A DNA stretch of 64,000 bases from Rhodococcus phenolicus (GCF_001646785.1 NZ_LRRH01000024.1:1-64000); one strand, 5' to 3'. Counted from the first letter of the stretch, positions 16,228 to 25,856 are shown. Translations and numbers: made by a program. Notes: generated by a model not told the origin, from the sequence alone.

Positions 16228-19200
16228 CTACGGAAGATCCGGCGGCGTTTCGTCGACGATCTCCGGCATGTCGTTCTCGTCGCCGACCGCGCCGGCCGAA
16301 CGGATCAGCTGTTCGAGTTCCCCGGCACCCGGTAGATCGACCGGCGCGACCGTGCGGCCGGTGCGCACGTAGTGGAACGCGGCCCGCACCCGGTCGAGCG
16401 GCAGCTCGGCGGGACGGCCGGTGTGCCGCGCGGTGCGGGCGGCCATGAGCTGCGCCCACGCGAGGCGGTAGGCGGCGAGCTGCATGGCCACCGATTTCAG
16501 TTTCTCGTCGGTCGGTTCGGCACCGGTCTTCCAGTCGATGACGGTCCAGCCGCCGTCCGGGTCCTCGAACACCGCGTCGATGCGGCCGCGGATCACGGTG
16601 CCACCGAGGGACGTCTCGAACGGCACCTCCACCTCGACGGGGCTGCGCTGCGCCCACGGCGACCGCAGGAACGCCTCCTGCAAACGGTCGAAGTCGGATT
16701 CGTCGCCGTCCTCGTCGTCGGCTCCCGGCAGCTCGTCGAGGTCGAGCAGCCGCGTCGCGCCGTACCGTCGTTCGAGCCAGGCGTGGAAGGCGGTGCCGCG
16801 ACGTGCCAGCGGATTCGGCCGGAACGGCAGCGGACGCCGCAACCGGGCCGCAAGGGCGTCCGGGTCGGTCGCGAGGTCGACGAGCTGACTGACCGACATC
16901 TGCGCGGGAAGCATCACCTCGGCGCCGCGTTCGGCGCGGCGCTCGCGTTCGGCGAGCAGCGCGTCGACGTCGGCGGCCCATTCGTCGGGGTCGTCCTCGA
17001 TGCTCTCCGGCGGCGCCGGTTCGGGTTCCCCGAGTGCCGTGAGGACCAGCGCCGCACCCCGTTCGACGTCGGCGCGCCGGGCACCGAGGGGGTCGCGCGG
17101 CCACGGTGCCGTGCGGGGGCTGGCGGTCAGCGGATTGTCGGTGCCGGCTTCCGGCGCGGGAGCCCACGTCTCGATCAGACCGAGTTCCGGTTGCGCGTCC
17201 ACGAGGTCGTGCAGTTCGGTCAGGAACGGCGACGGTCCCTTCGGTTCGCTTCCCGACTCGGCCCAGTGGTGACCCGACACGAGCAGGACCCGTTCGGTGC
17301 GGGTCAGCGCGACGTAGAACAGGCGGCGGTCCTCGTCGAGCTTGCGTTGCTTGAGAGCGTCCTTGTGTGTGGAGATCGTGTTCTCGAGGACCTTGCGGTC
17401 GTAGACCTCGTCGAGGTCGAGCAGCGGGATCCCGTCCGTCGGGTCGTCGCCGGACGCGGTGTCGGCGCGGTCGCCGCGCAACTGCGGCGGCAGTTCCGCG
17501 ACCGCGCCGAGCCACGTCGCCGCAGCCGTCGACGAGGGGAACACCCCGGCGCTGACGTGCGGCACCGCGACGACCTCCCATTCGAGCCCCTTGGCCGAGT
17601 GCACGGTGAGCACCTGCACGCAGTTCGGGTCGACCTCCACCTCACCGGGGGCGAGGCCCTGTTCGATCTGTTCGGCGGCGGCCAGATAGGCGAGCAGGCC
17701 GGTGAGGGTGGCGGTGCCACGCCCGGCGTATCCGGCGACGACGTCGGCGAACGCGTCGAGGTGCTCGCGGCCGGTGGTGCTGCCGCGGGTGTCGATGCGG
17801 GCCTGGGCTTCGATGCCGATGCCGAGCACGCGTTCGACCTCGGCGACGAGTTCGGTCAGCGGCTGTCCGAGTCGTTCCCGCAGCGACGCCAGCTCCTTCG
17901 CGAGCGCGGTGATGCGAGCGTACCCGAATTCCGAATAGCGTTGCGGGGTACCGGGATCGGAGATCGCATCGGCGAGCCCGGCCTGTTCGGCCTGTTCGCC
18001 GGGAAGGGCTGCGTCGAGTGCGTCGTCGAGCGCCGCGGTATCGGCGACCGACCCGGTTACCGCATACCGGCCCCCGATCGCCAGTTCGCGGGCGCGTCGC
18101 CACAGCGCCGTCAGGTCGGCGGCGCCGAGCTGCCAGCGGGCACCGGTCAGCACCCGCATCGCGGAGCTTCCGGCCATCGGGTCCGCGGCCAGCCGCAGCA
18201 TCGCGATGACGTCGGCGACCTCCGGGGTGTGCAGCAGACCCCCCAGCCCGACGACCTCGACGGGAAGACCCCGCGCCCGCAGGGCCTCCGCGACCGGGGC
18301 GGCATCGGCGTTGCGGCGCACCAGCACAGCGGCGGTCGGCGGCTTGTCGCGTCCTTCCGCGGTGTACTCGGCGGCGATCCGGTCGGCGACCCACTCCCGC
18401 TCGGTCTCGATGTCGGGATGCAGCGCCAGCCGCACGTCGCCGGGCTCGGCACCCGGCCTCGGCCGCAGGGTGCTGACCGCGACACCGCTGTACCGCAGCG
18501 GCTCGGTCGCGTGGTTGGCCAGCGCCAGCGCCTCCGGCGGGTTGCGCCAGCTGGTGAGCAGTTCGAGGACCGGGGCGGGTCGCCCGTGCACCGGGAAGTC
18601 TGCGGTGAACCGCGGCAGGTTGGCCGCGGAGGCGCCGCGCCAGCCGTAGATGGACTGCATGGGATCGCCCACCGCGGTCACGGCGAGATCCGGGTCCTGA
18701 CCGCCACCGAATAGGGACGACAGCAGGATGCGCTGGGCGTGCCCGGTGTCCTGGTACTCGTCGAGCAACACCACCCGGAACCGTTCGCGCTCGGTGCGCC
18801 CCACCTCGGGATGGTCCTGTGCAACACGCGCCGCGAGCGACATCTGGCTACCGAAATCGAGTGCGCCCTCGCGCCGCAGCGTCTCGGCGAGCCGCTGCAC
18901 CAACGGCAGCAACGCGATCCGGTCGTGTTGGGTCTCGAGGTACTTCAGCAGCGTCTGCGACGGACCGCCCCGCTGCCCCGGACCGGCGGGAAGCGTGTGG
19001 ATCAGCTTGTCGAGTTCGGTGTGGGCCTCGCGCAGGTCGTCCGGTTCGACGAGGTGCTCGGCGAGCTGACCGGCCAACGCGAGCACTGCCTCGGTCACCG
19101 ACGCCGGGTTCCGGTCGGTGTCGAGTTCGCCGTCCCACGCGCTGACCACCCGGTGGGCGATCTGCCACAGCTCGGTCTCCGACAGCAGTGTCGCCGACGG

Positions 19201-19617
19201 TTCGATCGGGAGCAGCAATCCGTGCTCACCGAGCAGGCGGCCCGCGTACGCGTGGTATGTGCTCACCTCCGGTTCGCTGCCGAGGATGCGCCCTCGGAGC
19301 CCGCCGCCGGGGTCGAGGTCGCGCACCAGCCGTGATCCGGCGAGCTTGGCCAGACGGGTGCGGATGCGGGTGGTCAGCTGTTGCGCGGCCTTTCGTGTGA
19401 ACGTCAGGCCCAGCACCTGTTCCGGGTCGACGAATCCGTTGGCGACGAGCCACACCACACGCGCGGCCATCGTCTCGGTCTTGCCGGCGCCGGCGCCCGC
19501 CACGACGAGTGTCGGCCCGCGGTGTGCCTCGATGACCGCGGCCTGCTCGTCGGTGGGCGGGAACTTCTGGCCCAGCGCGGCGGCGAGTTCGACCGCTCCG
19601 ACCCGACGCGTGCTCAT
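16228..19617 (-). CDS. adnB: AdnB subunit of the AdnAB helicase-nuclease
   Basis: A 1129-residue UvrD-like helicase fused to a RecB-family nuclease (Rv3201c type). Walker A is GAGAGKTETM near residue 43, motif II is DEYQDTGH, and motif VI contains ALTRTERVLLVSGHHW. The C-terminal nuclease domain has GTAFHAWLERRYG and the RecB motif VIDWKTG with the metal-binding Asp and catalytic Lys. AdnA and AdnB form the end-resecting motor-nuclease for mycobacterial double-strand break repair, and AdnB carries the leading motor in the studied enzyme. The start overlaps the adnA stop by four bases (ATGA), so translation is coupled. The longer upstream frame is a shadow of adnA. Confidence 0.93.
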   Translation of the reverse strand: MSTRRVGAVELAAALGQKFPPTDEQAAVIEAHRGPTLVVAGAGAGKTETMAARVVWLVANGFVDPEQVLGLTFTRKAAQQLTTRIRTRLAKLAGSRLVRDLDPGGGLRGRILGSEPEVSTYHAYAGRLLGEHGLLLPIEPSATLLSETELWQIAHRVVSAWDGELDTDRNPASVTEAVLALAGQLAEHLVEPDDLREAHTELDKLIHTLPAGPGQRGGPSQTLLKYLETQHDRIALLPLVQRLAETLRREGALDFGSQMSLAARVAQDHPEVGRTERERFRVVLLDEYQDTGHAQRILLSSLFGGGQDPDLAVTAVGDPMQSIYGWRGASAANLPRFTADFPVHGRPAPVLELLTSWRNPPEALALANHATEPLRYSGVAVSTLRPRPGAEPGDVRLALHPDIETEREWVADRIAAEYTAEGRDKPPTAAVLVRRNADAAPVAEALRARGLPVEVVGLGGLLHTPEVADVIAMLRLAADPMAGSSAMRVLTGARWQLGAADLTALWRRARELAIGGRYAVTGSVADTAALDDALDAALPGEQAEQAGLADAISDPGTPQRYSEFGYARITALAKELASLRERLGQPLTELVAEVERVLGIGIEAQARIDTRGSTTGREHLDAFADVVAGYAGRGTATLTGLLAYLAAAEQIEQGLAPGEVEVDPNCVQVLTVHSAKGLEWEVVAVPHVSAGVFPSSTAAATWLGAVAELPPQLRGDRADTASGDDPTDGIPLLDLDEVYDRKVLENTISTHKDALKQRKLDEDRRLFYVALTRTERVLLVSGHHWAESGSEPKGPSPFLTELHDLVDAQPELGLIETWAPAPEAGTDNPLTASPRTAPWPRDPLGARRADVERGAALVLTALGEPEPAPPESIEDDPDEWAADVDALLAERERRAERGAEVMLPAQMSVSQLVDLATDPDALAARLRRPLPFRPNPLARRGTAFHAWLERRYGATRLLDLDELPGADDEDGDESDFDRLQEAFLRSPWAQRSPVEVEVPFETSLGGTVIRGRIDAVFEDPDGGWTVIDWKTGAEPTDEKLKSVAMQLAAYRLAWAQLMAARTARHTGRPAELPLDRVRAAFHYVRTGRTVAPVDLPGAGELEQLIRSAGAVGDENDMPEIVDETPPDLP

Positions 19618-22600
19618 CCGCCGGTCACCTGCCTGCCCTCGTCGTGCGCGGGGCAGCTCGACATCACCGGGCAGTGCCGGCATCCGTCGTTGACCTGCGC
19701 GAGGAACTGCGGGCCGCGGGTGGCCGCGGCCGCCTCGTGGATCACCGTGCGCCAGTGCGCGAGTCCCTCCGCGTCCAGCGGAGGCTGCACGCGCTGGGTC
19801 GCGCCTTCCTTGTTGTGCGGTTTGGCGACGAACACCAGCCGGGCGCCGCCGGGTTCGCCCGCCGGCTCCCCCTCGATCGCCCCGGCCGCGGCCGCGACCT
19901 GGTAGGCGGCGAGCTGCGCATGGTCGCGGGCGGCGTCCTTCGTGACGGGGTTCTTGGCGGTCTTGACGTCGACGACGACGGGCCGATCGTCGGGGTCGCG
20001 TTCGAGGCGGTCGATGCGGCCGCGCAACCGGACCCGCGGCAGGTCCTCGGACGGCGGTTCCAGGATGCCGTCCACCCCGATCTCGACGCCGACCTCGGTC
20101 AGCTCGCCGCGCGACCCCTGCAGCCACGTCGTGAACGTGTCGAGCATCGTGCGGGTCCGCTCCAGTTCCCGGCGCGCGTACCACTGCGAGCCGAGATCGA
20201 CCGAGTCCCACGCCCGTTCGAGAGCGCGATCGACCTGGTCCGGCGGGATCCGCCCGGCGAGCGCCTGCACGAGGGTGTGCACGAGCGTTCCCGCGACCGC
20301 GTGACTGTTCTCGCCGTCGGTGCCGCCGTGCCGCTCGAACATCCACCGAAGCGGGCAGCTCGTCAGCTGCTCGATCGTCGACGGCGACAGGGGCACCGCC
20401 TCCGTCTCCGCGTCCCACAGCGGCCGGTCGGTGCTGGGATCGGCGGTGCCGTACCAGCGGTCCGGGTGCGCGCCGCGCACACCCGCCCGCGCGAGCCGCG
20501 CGAGTTGCGCGGCGGCTCGTCGTTGCCGTTCCGGCTCGTGTTCGGCGACCACCGGATCGCACACGACGCTGCGCAGTTCGGCGACGAGCGCCGGCAACGC
20601 GAGCACCCGGATCCGGGCCTCGTCGGGCAGACCGTCGGGCTCGAGCGCCTCGTCGCCGTCGGTGTCGGTGCCGCCGTCCCGGCCGAGCAGTTCGTCGACG
20701 AACCGCGACCGCACCAGATCCGTGTCCGCCGAGGTCGCGTCGACGGCGGTGACGAGCAGGTCGCGACGGGCGCGGCTGCACGCGACGAGGAACAACCGCC
20801 GTTCGTCGGCGAGCAGCGGCGCGGTCCGTGACAACCGGGTGGCGCCGTCGGCTCCCCCGTCGACCCCGGACACCGCGTCGAGGAGCGCTTCGATGCCCAG
20901 CAGGGTGCCGCGGGCACGCAGGCTCGGCCACAGGCCTTCCTGCACCCCGGCGACCGCGACGACGTCCCATTCGCGACCGACCGCCGAGTGCGCGCTGACC
21001 ACCGTGACCGATTCGGATTCGGCGGTCGCGCGGTTGCGGACCGTGCCGGGGATCTCCTGTTCACTGAGGTAGTCGACGAACCCGGCGACGTGAGCGCGCG
21101 GCAGCCGGTCGACGTAGTCTGCGGCGGCGTCGAACAACGCGACGATGCCGTCGAGATCGCGGTCGGCCTGAGCCCCGGCCGGTCCGCCGCGCGCGGACGC
21201 CGCCGCCCAGCGTCGCTCGAGGCCGGTGGCCTGCCACGCCTCCCACAGCACGTCCTCGACCCCGCCACCCCGGTTCATCGCGGCACGGGCCTTGCCGAGC
21301 ACCGCGAGTGCGCCTCTCAGCGGCGCCGCTTCGACGTCGGTGAGCCCGCGCATCAGATGCGCGGTGGTGTCCGCGTCCTCCCCCTCGACGAGCAGCGCAC
21401 GCAGCAGCTCGGCGGAGTCGCGGTCTCCGCCGGCGGCGAGCTCGACGCGCCGCAGACCACGGCGCAGACGGCGCAGGGTCACCGGTTCCGCACCGCCGAC
21501 CGGACCCGACAGCAACGCCAGGGCTTCCTCGCCGCCGAACCGCCTGGCCGAGAGCGCACGCAGCACCAGCAGCAGACCGGCGACGCTGTGCTGGCGGGCC
21601 AGCGGCAGTTCGGACGCCGCGGTCGTCATGGGGACGCCCGCGGCGAGCAGTGCGCGGCGCAGCGGCGCGAGGACCCGCGGCACCGACCGCACCACGATGG
21701 CCATGCGCGACCAGGGCACCTCGTCGATCAGATGCGCGCGGCGCAGGGTGTCGGCGATCAGTGCCGCTTCCTTGGCCTGCGTCGGCAGGACCCGCACCCG
21801 CACCCGTCCGGGTCCGGGATCGTCGGCGACGGCCGCGGCCCCGCGATGCGGCGGCAGGCCGGGCAGCCGCCGTGCGATGGAGTCGGTGACGGCCGCGACA
21901 TCGGTACCTGCACGATGGTTGGTGCCGAGCACGATGCGCCGCTCCGGATCCGTCTCGGCGAGTTCGGTGAGGAACCGGGTGTCCGCGCCGCGGAAGGTGA
22001 ACACCATCTGGTCGGGATCGCCCGCGACGGTGGCAGTGCGGGTGCCGATGCCGATGGCCCGGATCAGCTGCGCGGACTGCGGATCGAGGTGCTGGGCGTC
22101 GTCGACGAGCAGGTGCCGGACGCGGCTGCGTTCGGACGCGAGCAGATCCGGGTCGGTGGCGAACGCCGCGAGCGCGGCCCCGACGAGTTCGGCGGCGTCG
22201 AGGGCCGGTGCCGTGGCCTCGGGGGCTTCGAGTCCGACGGCTCCGCGCAGCAGCATCACCTGCTCGTACCGGGCCGCGAACAGGCCCGCCGCGACCCATT
22301 CGGGACGGTCGCGTTCCTCTCCCAGCGCCACGAGGTCCTCGGGGCCGAGGCCGCGTTCGTTGGCGCGCAGCATCAGGTCGCGCAGTTCGACCGCGAACCC
22401 GGTCATTCCCAGCGCGGGCCGCAGCCGTTCGGGCCACATGCCGGCGCCGTCGTCGATGTCTCCGCGCAGCAGTTCGCGCAGGACCGCGTCCTGCTCGGCG
22501 CCGGTGATCAGCCGCGGCGGCGGATTGCCGTGCGCCGACGCCTGCAGCCGCAGCACCGCGAAGGCGTACGAGTGCACCGTCCGGACGAGAGGCTCGCGGG

Positions 22601-22955
22601 TGGCGCGCGGCCCGGCGAGGGCGCCCTCGCGCAGCAGGCCCGCGGTGATCTCCTCGCGCACGGCGGTCGCGGCGCGGCGCGAATGCGTGAGCACCAGGAC
22701 CGATTCCGGTTCGGCGCCGCGCGCGATCCGGGAGACCGCCAGGTCGACGAGCAACGAGGTCTTGCCGGTGCCGGGGCCGCCGAGGATCTGCCAGGGTCGC
22801 CACCGCGGCAGCGGTGGTGCGTCCGCGAACACCGGACGTACGTCGTCGGGCCATTCGCGCCGCGGGGGCGCCGTGTCCGGGCGCTGCACCAGCCGCGCGG
22901 CCGGACGGCGCGGCCGGTCGAGCGTGCGGGTGTCGGCGTCGATCATGACTGCCAT
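19614..22955 (-). CDS. adnA: AdnA subunit of the AdnAB helicase-nuclease
   Basis: A 1113-residue protein with a UvrD-like motor and a RecB-type nuclease (Rv3202c type). Walker A is GGPGTGKTSLL. The motif II region reads VDDAQHLD, diverged from the canonical DExx. The nuclease domain contains GTLVHTLVQAL and VVDVKTAKNP. One cysteine in LTSCPLRW and three in CRHCPVMSSC near the C-terminus look like the four ligands of an AddB-type iron-sulfur cluster that closes the nuclease fold. ATG 22955 is chosen; ATG 22946 (MIDADTRTLD) is equally possible. It is divergent from the esterase gene, and adnA is the first gene of the adnAB operon. Confidence 0.92.
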   Translation of the reverse strand: MAVMIDADTRTLDRPRRPAARLVQRPDTAPPRREWPDDVRPVFADAPPLPRWRPWQILGGPGTGKTSLLVDLAVSRIARGAEPESVLVLTHSRRAATAVREEITAGLLREGALAGPRATREPLVRTVHSYAFAVLRLQASAHGNPPPRLITGAEQDAVLRELLRGDIDDGAGMWPERLRPALGMTGFAVELRDLMLRANERGLGPEDLVALGEERDRPEWVAAGLFAARYEQVMLLRGAVGLEAPEATAPALDAAELVGAALAAFATDPDLLASERSRVRHLLVDDAQHLDPQSAQLIRAIGIGTRTATVAGDPDQMVFTFRGADTRFLTELAETDPERRIVLGTNHRAGTDVAAVTDSIARRLPGLPPHRGAAAVADDPGPGRVRVRVLPTQAKEAALIADTLRRAHLIDEVPWSRMAIVVRSVPRVLAPLRRALLAAGVPMTTAASELPLARQHSVAGLLLVLRALSARRFGGEEALALLSGPVGGAEPVTLRRLRRGLRRVELAAGGDRDSAELLRALLVEGEDADTTAHLMRGLTDVEAAPLRGALAVLGKARAAMNRGGGVEDVLWEAWQATGLERRWAAASARGGPAGAQADRDLDGIVALFDAAADYVDRLPRAHVAGFVDYLSEQEIPGTVRNRATAESESVTVVSAHSAVGREWDVVAVAGVQEGLWPSLRARGTLLGIEALLDAVSGVDGGADGATRLSRTAPLLADERRLFLVACSRARRDLLVTAVDATSADTDLVRSRFVDELLGRDGGTDTDGDEALEPDGLPDEARIRVLALPALVAELRSVVCDPVVAEHEPERQRRAAAQLARLARAGVRGAHPDRWYGTADPSTDRPLWDAETEAVPLSPSTIEQLTSCPLRWMFERHGGTDGENSHAVAGTLVHTLVQALAGRIPPDQVDRALERAWDSVDLGSQWYARRELERTRTMLDTFTTWLQGSRGELTEVGVEIGVDGILEPPSEDLPRVRLRGRIDRLERDPDDRPVVVDVKTAKNPVTKDAARDHAQLAAYQVAAAAGAIEGEPAGEPGGARLVFVAKPHNKEGATQRVQPPLDAEGLAHWRTVIHEAAAATRGPQFLAQVNDGCRHCPVMSSCPAHDEGRQVTGG

Positions 22956-23028
22956 CCCATCAGAGGGGTCCGACAATTCCCGGGGCACCCAGCGGTCGCC
23001 CCCCGTAGGGACTGCGATAGTGGTCGGC

Positions 23029-23817
23029 GTGAACACGCCTCCGCCGCCGCTGCACACCCACCTGTTCGGACCCGTGAACGGTCCGCAGGTCCTGGCCCTG
23101 CACGGCCTGACCGGCCACGGCCGCCGGTGGGAACACATTGCGGCCCGGCACCTGCCGGACGCCCGGTTCGTGGCGCCGGACCTGCGCGGGCACGGCCGGT
23201 CGCCGTGGACACCGCCGTGGAATTTCGAGACGCACGTGCAGGATCTGCTGGGGGTGCTCGACGCCCACACCACCGAACCGGTGCTCGTCGTCGGGCATTC
23301 GTTCGGTGGCGCCCTCGCGGTGCACCTCGCCGCTGCCGCGCCGGACCGGGTCCGCGGGTTGCTGCTGCTGGATCCGGCGATCGGCCTGCCGCCCGACCGC
23401 ATGCAGGAGATCGCCGACCTGACGGTGCGTCACCCCGACTACACCGATGCGGCCGAGGCCCGCGCCGACAAGGTGCACGGTGCTTGGGGCGAGGTCGCGG
23501 AGGAACTCCTCGACGCGGAGCTCGCCGAGCATCTGATCGAGCTCGGGTCGGGGCGGGTGAACTGGCGCCTGTGCGTGCCGGCGCTGGTGACGTCCTGGAG
23601 CGAGCTGGCGCGGGACTTCGTGCTGCCGCCCGCGCACATCCCGACCACCGTGGCGCGGGCCGCGAAGGTGCAGCCGCCGTACGTCACCGACGAGTTCCGC
23701 GCGGCACTCGCCGGGCGTCTCGGCACGAATCTGACCGAGGTGGAGATGGACTGCGATCACATGATCGACCAGGCCCGTCCCGAGGAGACCGCGGCCCTCA
23801 TCCGCGGAATGCTGTAG
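23029..23817 (+). CDS. Alpha/beta hydrolase, LipV-like esterase
   Basis: A 262-residue alpha/beta-hydrolase at the position of Rv3203 (lipV). The oxyanion region is LHGLTGHGRRW, the nucleophile elbow is GHSFGG, an acidic residue lies in LLDPAIG or downstream, and the catalytic His is in CDHMID near the C-terminus. The substrate is probably a lipid or small ester. The GTG at 23029 is preceded by GATAGT at leaderless spacing and by no ribosome binding site. Its TAG stop is followed directly by the ATG of the alkyltransferase-like gene, so the two form a unit. Confidence 0.88.
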   Translation: MNTPPPPLHTHLFGPVNGPQVLALHGLTGHGRRWEHIAARHLPDARFVAPDLRGHGRSPWTPPWNFETHVQDLLGVLDAHTTEPVLVVGHSFGGALAVHLAAAAPDRVRGLLLLDPAIGLPPDRMQEIADLTVRHPDYTDAAEARADKVHGAWGEVAEELLDAELAEHLIELGSGRVNWRLCVPALVTSWSELARDFVLPPAHIPTTVARAAKVQPPYVTDEFRAALAGRLGTNLTEVEMDCDHMIDQARPEETAALIRGML

Positions 23818-24114
23818 ATGGCCGCGACCACCGACGCCCAGATCGAACGCGTCCGCGAACTGGTCGCGTCGATTCCGGCCGGCCGGGTCGCGACCTACGG
23901 CGACATCGCCGACGCCGCGGGGCTGTCGAGCCCACGCACCGTCGGGTGGATCATGCGCACCGACAGCGCGGACCTTCCGTGGCACCGGGTGCTGCCGGCG
24001 TCCGGGAAACCCGCGGCACACCTCGCGCGGCGGCAACTCGCGCGCCTCGCACTCGAGGGCACCCCGATCCGCGGCGACCGCGTCGACCTCACGGCGGCGC
24101 GGCACCGGTTCTGA
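23818..24114 (+). CDS. Alkyltransferase-like protein (ATL), catalytic Cys replaced by Trp
   Basis: A 98-residue protein with the MGMT DNA-binding fold (Rv3204 type). The active-site motif PCHR of O6-alkylguanine transferases reads PWHR here (Pro54, Trp55, His56, Arg57), so it cannot accept the alkyl group. Family members with this change bind alkylated bases and flag them for nucleotide excision repair. The helix-turn-helix GRVATYGDIADAAGL and RTVGWIM region are intact. ATG 23818 abuts the esterase stop. It is convergent with the DedA gene, seven bases between stops. Confidence 0.9.
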   Translation: MAATTDAQIERVRELVASIPAGRVATYGDIADAAGLSSPRTVGWIMRTDSADLPWHRVLPASGKPAAHLARRQLARLALEGTPIRGDRVDLTAARHRF

Positions 24115-24121
24115 GTCCCGT

Positions 24122-24796
24122 TCATTCTTCTGGGGCGCGGTCCGGGGTGCGCCGCCGCCGGATCCGGCGGATCGCGAGGACGACGACCACGACGACGACC
24201 GCGACGATCACGATGCGCTGAAATCCCGACGCGTACGGCTCGATACGCGACCAGTTGTTTCCCAGCTGATATCCGGCCAGTACGAACACCGCGTTCCAGA
24301 TCAGGCTGCCGCAGGTGGTGAGGACCGCGAACCGCCACAACGGCATCCGGGTGACCCCGGCGGGAATCGAGACGAGGCTGCGGAACAGCGGGATCATCCG
24401 GCCGAAGAACACCGATTTGCCGCCGTGCCGGTGGAACCAGTCCATCGTCCGGTCGAGATCGGCGACGTCGACGAGGGGCATCCTGTCCACGATCCGCCGG
24501 ATCCGCTCCTCCCCGACCGCCCGCCCGAGCGCGTACAACCCCAGCGCGCCGGCCAGGGACCCCAGGGTCGTCCAGAACAGGGCCGCCGCCAGCGTGAAGC
24601 TGCCGAGTCCGGCCGCGAACCCCGCGAGCGGCAGGATCACTTCGCTGGGCAGCGGCGGGAAGAAGTTCTCCAGCGCGATCGCCAGGCCGGCGCCGAGACC
24701 GCCGAGCCGGTCCATCAGTGTCAGTGCCCACCCCGCCAGCCCGTCGGTGGGGACGTTCGATCCCGGCGGCACGGCGGCGATACTGGTGGGGCTCAC
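24122..24796 (-). CDS. DedA family (SNARE-associated) membrane protein
   Basis: A 224-residue DedA-family membrane protein. It shows the family motifs ENFFPPLPSEVILPLAG near residues 43-59, FHRHGGKSVFFGRMIPLFRSLVSIPAG, and the GSLIWNAVFVLAGYQLG helix. A final hydrophobic run rich in Val (about 195-210) ends in a basic tail RRIRRRR. DedA proteins act in lipid scrambling and undecaprenyl-phosphate recycling at the inner membrane. The GTG start at 24796 has GGTGGAG just upstream. It marks the beginning of a block not found in the conserved gene order known from M. tuberculosis. Confidence 0.9.
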   Translation of the reverse strand: MSPTSIAAVPPGSNVPTDGLAGWALTLMDRLGGLGAGLAIALENFFPPLPSEVILPLAGFAAGLGSFTLAAALFWTTLGSLAGALGLYALGRAVGEERIRRIVDRMPLVDVADLDRTMDWFHRHGGKSVFFGRMIPLFRSLVSIPAGVTRMPLWRFAVLTTCGSLIWNAVFVLAGYQLGNNWSRIEPYASGFQRIVIVAVVVVVVVLAIRRIRRRRTPDRAPEE

Positions 24797-24819
24797 GGGC
24801 TCCACCCTAGGCAGTCCGG

Positions 24820-25743
24820 TCAGTCCGGTTCCGCGGCCAGTTCGCGCAACAGCTCCCGGGTGCGGCGCAGGGAGGCGCGCGGATCGTCCCCGACGGGGAA
24901 CGGGGCCGCCCACACGTCGGTGACCCCGGCGGCGACGAGCGATCGCAACTGCGCTCGCACCGATTTCTCGTTCCCCACGACCGCGACGTCGGCCGGTTCG
25001 GACGCGCCGCCTTCCTCGAGGACGCGCCGGTAGGTGGGCACCCCGGCGTAGGACGTCGCGGTCGCGGCGCACGCGGCCCGGGCCTGGGCCACGTCGTCGT
25101 GGACCGCGACGGGCAGTCCGGCGACGACCCGCGGCGCCGGACGGCCCGCCCGCTGCGCCGCGGCGTGCAGGGCGGGCACGATCCGGGACTCGATCACCGG
25201 CGCGGCCGCCATCCACAGGATCGTGCCGTCGGCGTGACTGCCCGCGACCCGCAGCATCCGCGGCGACAGGGCCGCCAGCAGCACCGGTACCGGATGCGTG
25301 ACCGCGGTCATGCGTCCGGCGCTGCGCGTGCTCCACTCGGTGCCGTGCACGTCCACGTCGTCGCCGCGGAGCAGTGCCGTGACGATGCTCACGTATTCCT
25401 CGGTGTTCGTCCCGGGCCGGTCGTAGGACAGGCCGTAGACGTCGCGGACGGAGGTTTCGTGCGAGGGGCCGAGCCCGAGGGTGAATCCCGGCCGTCCCAT
25501 CGCCTCGGCGACCGCGGCGGCGCGGTTGGCCTGCAGCAGCGGGTGGCACGGGTAGGTCTGCAGCACGGCCGTGCCCAGTTCGATCGAGGACGTGGCACGC
25601 CCGGCGACCGCCAGCGCGGCCAGTGGGTCGCCGAGCACCCCGCTGGCGAACCACAACGACGTGAAGCCGTCCGCTTCCGCCTGCTCCGCCTGCCGGACCA
25701 CCTTGTCGGTCGACGCGGCACCCCCGGTCACTCCGATTCGCAT
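24820..25743 (-). CDS. Luciferase-like (F420-type) oxidoreductase
   Basis: A 307-residue protein of the luciferase-like monooxygenase superfamily, closest in pattern to the F420-dependent TIM-barrel enzymes (TIGR03564 type). Features are MRIGVTGGAAS at the N-terminus, GTAVLQTYPCHPLLQANRA, LGLGPSHE and the C-terminal GVTDVWAAPFPVG. No partner flavin reductase is nearby, which fits F420 as cofactor, but FMN cannot be excluded. ATG 25743 has AAGGAG at correct spacing. It ends 23 bases before the DedA gene begins and may be co-transcribed with it. The substrate is unknown. Confidence 0.85.
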   Translation of the reverse strand: MRIGVTGGAASTDKVVRQAEQAEADGFTSLWFASGVLGDPLAALAVAGRATSSIELGTAVLQTYPCHPLLQANRAAAVAEAMGRPGFTLGLGPSHETSVRDVYGLSYDRPGTNTEEYVSIVTALLRGDDVDVHGTEWSTRSAGRMTAVTHPVPVLLAALSPRMLRVAGSHADGTILWMAAAPVIESRIVPALHAAAQRAGRPAPRVVAGLPVAVHDDVAQARAACAATATSYAGVPTYRRVLEEGGASEPADVAVVGNEKSVRAQLRSLVAAGVTDVWAAPFPVGDDPRASLRRTRELLRELAAEPD

Positions 25744-25821
25744 GCGGCTCCTTCCGCTCGTCGGCTGCTCGCGCTCCCCTTCGAGGGATACACGACTTCC
25801 CCGTCCAACGGAATTATTACT

Positions 25822-25856
25822 TTCTCAAACGGATATGTGATATCCAAATATGAGAA
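25822..25856. promoter_or_regulatory. Nested AT-rich inverted repeats upstream of the dioxygenase gene
   Basis: GGATAT-GTG-ATATCC (25831-25845) is a perfect palindrome. It is flanked by TTCTCA (25822-25827) and TGAGAA (25851-25856), which are also complementary. The stretch is much more AT-rich than its surroundings and lies between two divergent genes. It is a likely operator for an unknown regulator. Confidence 0.6.

Noticed and set aside
19618-20970. N-terminal extension of the adnB frame
   Set aside because: It overlaps adnA completely, and the Walker A position fits a start at 19617.
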